Part shown: positions 60,126 to 64,000 of the stretch, one piece after another | How positions within the stretch are numbered: the stretch's first letter is position 1 | Layout: every line of letters starts with the position of its first letter | NCBI RefSeq assembly: GCF_000737335.2 | Contig: NZ_JMCC02000031.1 | Coordinates: forward strand, 90,541 to 154,540 | DNA length: 64,000 bases | Direction of reading: 5' to 3' | Source of the DNA: Enhygromyxa salina | Lineage (GTDB): Bacteria > Myxococcota_A > Polyangia > Nannocystales > Nannocystaceae | The notes under the pieces: model-generated | Databases searched by the model: none | Seen by the model: the letters and a program-made list of their open reading frames with translations, nothing else | Told to the model about the DNA's origin: nothing | Position numbers and translations under genes: made by a program

Positions 60126-62185
60126 TTGTCGTCGTAGCGCTTTCCGGGCGCGCGCGAGCGCTCGGCGGTCGATGCTTCGCGGGACTTGCTGGTGGTCTTG
60201 CCGGAGTTGCTGGGCTTGTGCGGCGCGGGCTCGAGGCTGGTAGCGACGTCGAGCTCGGCCGTGAGCGTGGTCTTTTGGGGCGCGGGCGCGTCGACGGTTC
60301 CCCGGGTCTTGTCCGTGGCGACGTACACGATCACGACCTCGCCCTCGTCGAGCGGGTGGCTGCGCTCGACGCCGTTGATCCGCGCGAGCGAGCCCAGCGA
60401 GATGTCGAACTGCTTGGCGATCTTCTTGAGCGAGTCGCCCTTGCCAACCTTGTACCCGCGCCGGGCGAGCTCGCGGTCGGCGAGCACGGCGTCGAGGTGC
60501 GCGGCCGTGCCTCGCAGCACGTGGCGGACCTCGTTGACCTCGCTGACGAGCACGCCCTTGGCCGCCGCGTCGAAGTCTTTCGAGACGATGATCTGCAGCA
60601 TCTGCCCGTCGACGAGGCGCGCGTTGGGATCGAGGTCGTTCCAGCTGACGATCTGCTGCCACGCGAGCCCAAAGCTGGCCGCGATCGCGGTGCTCGAGCT
60701 GGCCCGGGTCACGCGAAAGAACACCAGCCTGCTGCCGCTCGGAACCGTCACTGGCGGCACCGCGACGACGGGGGGCGGCGGTTTGGCGTTGGGATCGGGC
60801 GCGCCGTCGGCCGGGACCACCAGCGTGACGCCGCCAACGACCTCGCCGCTGTCATGAATCGCGTTGATCTGGCGCAGCTGCCTGTTGGTGATGCCGTAGC
60901 GGGCGGCGACGCTGTCGAGGTCGTCGCCGAGCCGGACCGTGTAGGTTGCCCAGCGCTGATCCGCCGGGGGCTCGAGCGCGCCGCCGAGCGCCTCGAAGTC
61001 TGCGTGCTTGGCTCGGGGGATCCGCACCGTCACCGGGCCGCCGTCGGGCGGGGTCCGGCCGCGCAAGTACGCGGCGTTGATCTCTGACAGCAGGTCTTCG
61101 TCGACCTCGAGCGCCTTGGCGAGATCTTCGAGCCGGGTGCCGGGTGGGATCTTGACGTCGATCAACTCGAGCGTGGGCGTGCCCGCCCCGGCGACACCAA
61201 ACGCCTCGCGGTTGTGCCCCACGATCGCCGCGGCGATGATCTTGGGCACGTAGTTGCAAGTCTGGCGGGGCAGGGCGTTCTCAATCTCGATCAGCGCCCA
61301 AAAATTATTGTTGTTGTTGGAGCGGATGCTCTGGACCACCAGGCCGTAGCCCGCGTTGTAGGCCGCCAGCGCCAGCTCCCAGGTGCCAAACCGGGTCTTG
61401 AGATCGGCCAGGTAGGTCGCGGCCGCGTAGCCCGAGCGCTCGAAGTCCAGGCGATCGTCGACCCAGTACTCGCTGTTGAGTCCATAGACCTTGGCGGTCG
61501 CCTCCATGAACTGCCACATGCCCGCGGCGCCGACCGACGAGCGCGCGCTGGGATCAAAGCCGCTCTCGATCATCGCCACGTAGACGAGATCTTGGGGGAC
61601 CCCGACCTCAGCCAGGATCGCCCGCAGGCGGGTCTCGTAGCGACCCATGCGGTTGAGCCAGGCCGCGATCATACGCTGGCCCTGCGGGTCGTCCTTGAAG
61701 TAGCGCAGGTAGTCGACCGTCGCCTGGTTCCAGCGGACCGGCAGATCCGGCAGCGTGAGCTGCTCCATCCAGGCTTCGGGCGGCTTGTTGACGATCGTCT
61801 GGCGTGGCGCCTGACCCTGGGGAAACGCGGTGTCCTCGAACGCCGTCAGCTGGGCGCGCAGCTCCTCGTCCCAGCGGTGATCGGGGCCGGCGTAGGCCAC
61901 GTGGATCGAAGCGTTGGTGGGCCGGTCGCCCCGCACCAACATCCGCGCGTCGGCGCTGGCCCACACCGCTTGCTCGGGATCCCAGCTGGGCCCGATCTGG
62001 ATTTTCTCGGTGTTGCCTGGTCCTGCCACGGCGCTCGCTGGGGCCACGCAGACAGCGGCGAAGCTCGCGGTCACCAGTAACAGAGCGGCTAGCGCGTGCT
62101 CCGCGGCGCCCGTGCGCAGACGAGCAGGTGCCGAGACCGAAGGGAGCACCGGCGGGTGTGAGTCCAGCGGTGTGAGCGGGTCCAT
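60122..62185 (-). CDS. mltD: membrane-bound lytic transglycosylase D-like protein with LysM-like repeats
   Basis: 687 residues. N-terminal hydrophobic segment around residues 28-52 for export. The SLT transglycosylase domain spans about 180-340, with AMIESGFDPSARSSVGAAGM (catalytic Glu in IESG), MWQFMEATAKVYGL and LALAAYNAGYG. Then LysM-like modules follow: near 415 (YTVRLGDDLDSVAARYGITN), a divergent one near 495, and near 590 (YKVGKGDSLKKIAKQFDISL). It cleaves the beta-1,4 MurNAc-GlcNAc bond of peptidoglycan to 1,6-anhydro products. The C-terminus is a Lys/Ser-rich tail. First gene of the leftward run, divergent from tatA with 45 bases between. Confidence 0.93.
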   Translation of the reverse strand: MDPLTPLDSHPPVLPSVSAPARLRTGAAEHALAALLLVTASFAAVCVAPASAVAGPGNTEKIQIGPSWDPEQAVWASADARMLVRGDRPTNASIHVAYAGPDHRWDEELRAQLTAFEDTAFPQGQAPRQTIVNKPPEAWMEQLTLPDLPVRWNQATVDYLRYFKDDPQGQRMIAAWLNRMGRYETRLRAILAEVGVPQDLVYVAMIESGFDPSARSSVGAAGMWQFMEATAKVYGLNSEYWVDDRLDFERSGYAAATYLADLKTRFGTWELALAAYNAGYGLVVQSIRSNNNNNFWALIEIENALPRQTCNYVPKIIAAAIVGHNREAFGVAGAGTPTLELIDVKIPPGTRLEDLAKALEVDEDLLSEINAAYLRGRTPPDGGPVTVRIPRAKHADFEALGGALEPPADQRWATYTVRLGDDLDSVAARYGITNRQLRQINAIHDSGEVVGGVTLVVPADGAPDPNAKPPPPVVAVPPVTVPSGSRLVFFRVTRASSSTAIAASFGLAWQQIVSWNDLDPNARLVDGQMLQIIVSKDFDAAAKGVLVSEVNEVRHVLRGTAAHLDAVLADRELARRGYKVGKGDSLKKIAKQFDISLGSLARINGVERSHPLDEGEVVIVYVATDKTRGTVDAPAPQKTTLTAELDVATSLEPAPHKPSNSGKTTSKSREASTAERSRAPGKRYDDK

Positions 62186-62230
62186 TGGCCCACGCTAGCA
62201 AAGCGCTCGGAAGAGGACTACCTTCTCGCC

Positions 62231-62485
62231 ATGCTCCTGGGTTTCAGCCTTGGCCCTGCAGAGATCGCCGTGATCGTGCTGGTCGTCTTGCTCGTGTTTG
62301 GGCCCTCGAAGCTGCCGCAGCTTGGGTCCAGCGTTGGCAAGATGCTCCGTGGCTTCAAAAAAGAGATGAAGTCGATGAACGAGGACGACGCGGACGACCC
62401 CGACGAGGCCGCGCTCCCGCGCCCAAAGCCCGGTGAGATCGACGTGACGCCCGCGACCACCAAAGAGAAGAAATCGGCCGGCTGA
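62231..62485 (+). CDS. tatA: Sec-independent translocase subunit TatA/E
   Basis: 84 residues: one N-terminal transmembrane helix (residues about 5-22, GPAEIAVIVLVVLLVFGPSK), the FGPSKLP hinge and LPQLGSSVGKMLRGFKKEM amphipathic helix, then an acidic and basic tail, as in TatA/TatE. Forms the translocation pore for folded proteins with twin-arginine signals; a candidate client in the window is the M16 lipoprotein at 37769. tatB and tatC are not here. Single gene between divergent mltD and a convergent gene. Confidence 0.94.
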   Translation: MLLGFSLGPAEIAVIVLVVLLVFGPSKLPQLGSSVGKMLRGFKKEMKSMNEDDADDPDEAALPRPKPGEIDVTPATTKEKKSAG

Positions 62486-62497
62486 GCTGTTCGACCG

Positions 62498-63250
62498 CTA
62501 CTGCGGTGGGGCGAGGCGGCGGCGGATCGCCTGACTGACCCGCGGCGGCAGCTTGTGATCGCTGCCAAGCTCGCGCAGCTCGACTCGATTGAGCAGGCCG
62601 ACCAAGCGCAGCGACGCGGCCTCGGGCAAGTTGGGGTTGCGGATCAGCGCCCGCCGAACCCGTGGTCGGCAGTTCCAGCGGCGGTTGTCGAGGACGATGC
62701 GGAGCACCGCCGCGCTCGCGCGCCGGGCCGTGGCGATGCGCAGGACGTCATCTTCGGTCAACCTGGGGTTGCGCAGCAGCAGCTCCACGACGTCCACGTG
62801 CGGATCGACGAGCAGGCGCTCGAGCACGTCTCGCTTCCACGTGCGGGCCAGGCTCTTGCGCTCGCCCAGGGTCAGCGGCCGGGTTCCGGGCGTCAGCGGA
62901 CGCGGGGCTGCGGCGAGCTCGTCCAGCTCGCCGGTCTCGCTCGAGAACAACAGCTCCTTGCACGACTCGAGGCCCTGGCGCTCGGCGGCCTCGAAGATCG
63001 CGCGACGATCGGGGTAGGGGAGCCGCTCGGAGCCCGCGAGATCGATCGCCGCGAGCAAGCTCAGATCATAGGGGGGCCCGCCAGCTCGGCCGGCGGTCGC
63101 CAGCGCATCCAACAGCCACGCGGCTGCCTCGGGCGGCCGCGCGAGCAGCAGCTCGCACAGCGCCGCCGCCCGCATCTCGGGTTCGGGCAGCACCGCGAGG
63201 CGCCGGGCGACGTCGTATGCGTCCCCGGGCGGCTGGACCGGGCTCACCAT
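62498..63250 (-). CDS. helical-repeat protein of unknown function
   Basis: 250 residues, no signal peptide. The C-terminal half has short repeated helices of the leucine-rich/HEAT-like kind with the recurring motif RNPRLTEDDVLRIA, DNRRWNCRPRVRRALIRNPN, LPEAASLRLVGLLN. Similar short R-N-P repeats appear in uncharacterised myxobacterial proteins; I cannot name a family. The N-terminal half is Ala/Leu-rich and helical. Converges with tatA (12 bases between ends). Start ATG 63250; no better alternative. Confidence 0.7.
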   Translation of the reverse strand: MVSPVQPPGDAYDVARRLAVLPEPEMRAAALCELLLARPPEAAAWLLDALATAGRAGGPPYDLSLLAAIDLAGSERLPYPDRRAIFEAAERQGLESCKELLFSSETGELDELAAAPRPLTPGTRPLTLGERKSLARTWKRDVLERLLVDPHVDVVELLLRNPRLTEDDVLRIATARRASAAVLRIVLDNRRWNCRPRVRRALIRNPNLPEAASLRLVGLLNRVELRELGSDHKLPPRVSQAIRRRLAPPQ

Positions 63251-63331
63251 GATCGTGGCTGACTTACTGACTATGGCTGACGATGGCTGACCAACGCCAG
63301 CCCGACCCCAACCCGACCGCCAGCCGCAAAC

Positions 63332-64000
63332 TCAGCCGTTGTCGTCGTCTTTGCCGCCGTCTGCGTCGGCTTTGTCGTCAGCCGCTGCGCCGTCGGCGGG
63401 CTGCGCGGGCGCAGGCACGGGGACGCCAAGGTCGATCCCAAACTGCTCTTGCAGCAGACGCCGGGGGTCCGGGTCTTGGTTGACGATCAGCGACCAGGTC
63501 ATGAGACCGCCAACGAGCAGCAGCAGCAGCAGCAGGAAGACCTTGACCACGCCACCGAGCACGCTCTTTTTGGGCTTGGCTGGATCCTGGGCCGGACCGG
63601 AGGGCTCGAGGTCGGCGGCCAGCGCCGGATCGGCTTGGGGGCGCGCCGCGCTCGAATCTTGGGTCGCCGGGGTGTGCGGTGGCGTTCGTTGCTCCGCCTG
63701 CGGAGCCGCCGGGACATCGACGTCGATGTCCATGTCCATGTCCTCGACCGCGTCCATGTCGACGGACACGCCATCATCGAAGCCGTCCTCCGAGGCCTCG
63801 AGCTGGGCGCTGTACTCGGGTTGCGGCGCTGGCCCCACGTGGGTCTCGATGTGGGCCTCGGCGTGTGCCGGCTGGGGCGTGGGCTCGACCTGCACGGGCG
63901 CGGTGAAGTCCGTTGGCTGGCGGACCGGCGGTGGCGCGGTCTGAGCGATCAGCGTGGGCCGCGGCCGCGGCCGCACGGGCGGCTTGGCGGGCTGGGTGTC
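63332..64000 (-). CDS. Pro-rich single-pass membrane protein, 5' end cut by window edge
   Basis: The frame is open from a stop at 63332 to base 64000 without a stop, so the true start lies beyond the right edge (a GTG at 63976 is the first possible start inside). The visible part is a Pro/Arg/Gln-rich segment, an acidic patch (SVDMDAVEDMDMDIDVDVP), then one transmembrane helix VVKVFLLLLLLLVGGLMTWS about 75 residues before the end, followed by an Ala/Asp-rich tail. Such a layout is common in myxobacterial zinc-ribbon or GYF-type proteins, but the diagnostic N-terminus is missing, so no function is given. The 81 bases 63251-63331 hold nothing noted. Confidence 0.6.
   Translation of the reverse strand, partial: DTQPAKPPVRPRPRPTLIAQTAPPPVRQPTDFTAPVQVEPTPQPAHAEAHIETHVGPAPQPEYSAQLEASEDGFDDGVSVDMDAVEDMDMDIDVDVPAAPQAEQRTPPHTPATQDSSAARPQADPALAADLEPSGPAQDPAKPKKSVLGGVVKVFLLLLLLLVGGLMTWSLIVNQDPDPRRLLQEQFGIDLGVPVPAPAQPADGAAADDKADADGGKDDDNG

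Overview
The window reads as chromosome of a high-GC myxobacterium, most likely of the Nannocystaceae (relatives of Nannocystis, Enhygromyxa, Plesiocystis). The reasons are the many secreted lipoproteins with a Gly-Asp linker behind the lipobox cysteine, the CGDGxxxxGEECDDGN repeat protein (DUF4215 type), a MYXO-CTERM-like C-terminal anchor, a eukaryote-like Ser/Thr kinase and PP2C phosphatase, a sterol desaturase-type membrane oxygenase, and very GC-rich third codon positions. This placement is inference from gene content; no rRNA, tRNA, phage, transposase or CRISPR was seen. Most genes are housekeeping or envelope genes in short operons, separated by single-gene secreted-protein loci.

Left part (1-24.6 kb): an almost complete aconitase A runs off the left edge. 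It is followed by a three-gene operon of an HPr-like protein without the phosphoacceptor histidine, a small membrane protein and a Kef-type K+/H+ antiporter; a DUF4291 gene; a tightly coupled ATP-grasp ligase/aspartoacylase pair; a block of three secreted proteins (MYXO-CTERM, VWA, choice-of-anchor-like); a kinase fused to receiver-like and HPt-like domains; a CNNM/CBS membrane protein; a beta-propeller lipoprotein; a DJ-1/PfpI protein divergent from a sugar-lactone oxidase; and MYG1 with aspartate kinase.

Middle (24.6-42 kb): a lower-GC cassette of about 3 kb (astacin-like metalloprotease lipoprotein plus cysteine-rich lipoprotein) lies between two copies of the 3' end of an rluA-type gene. 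Then come rluA and cysH, the DUF4215 repeat protein, a protein joining two cyclic-nucleotide domains to a Bfd-type [2Fe-2S] domain, the sterol desaturase-like protein, a LeuD-LeuC-order aconitase-family enzyme, a lipase-like hydrolase, a beta-helix lipoprotein, and a lower-GC M16 peptidase followed by 136-bp tandem repeats and a BI-1/YccA protein.

Right part (42-64 kb): two TerB-like proteins around a methyltransferase lipoprotein; a VanW-glycosyltransferase fusion next to murG; gcvP; further lipoproteins, one with a 75-codon Gly-Asp tract; a leftward five-gene run mltD-moeA-rlu-PP2C-pepA with overlapping ends; tatA; and two proteins of unknown function, the last cut by the right edge.

A theme across the window is short tandem repeats with a 9-nt period at or near gene ends, mostly in frame, so that they lengthen protein tails without breaking the genes. 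The most promising unusual items are the His-less HPr beside a potassium antiporter, the cassette bounded by a duplicated rluA 3' end, and three uncommon domain fusions (kinase-REC-HPt-like, cNMP-cNMP-Bfd, VanW-GT).
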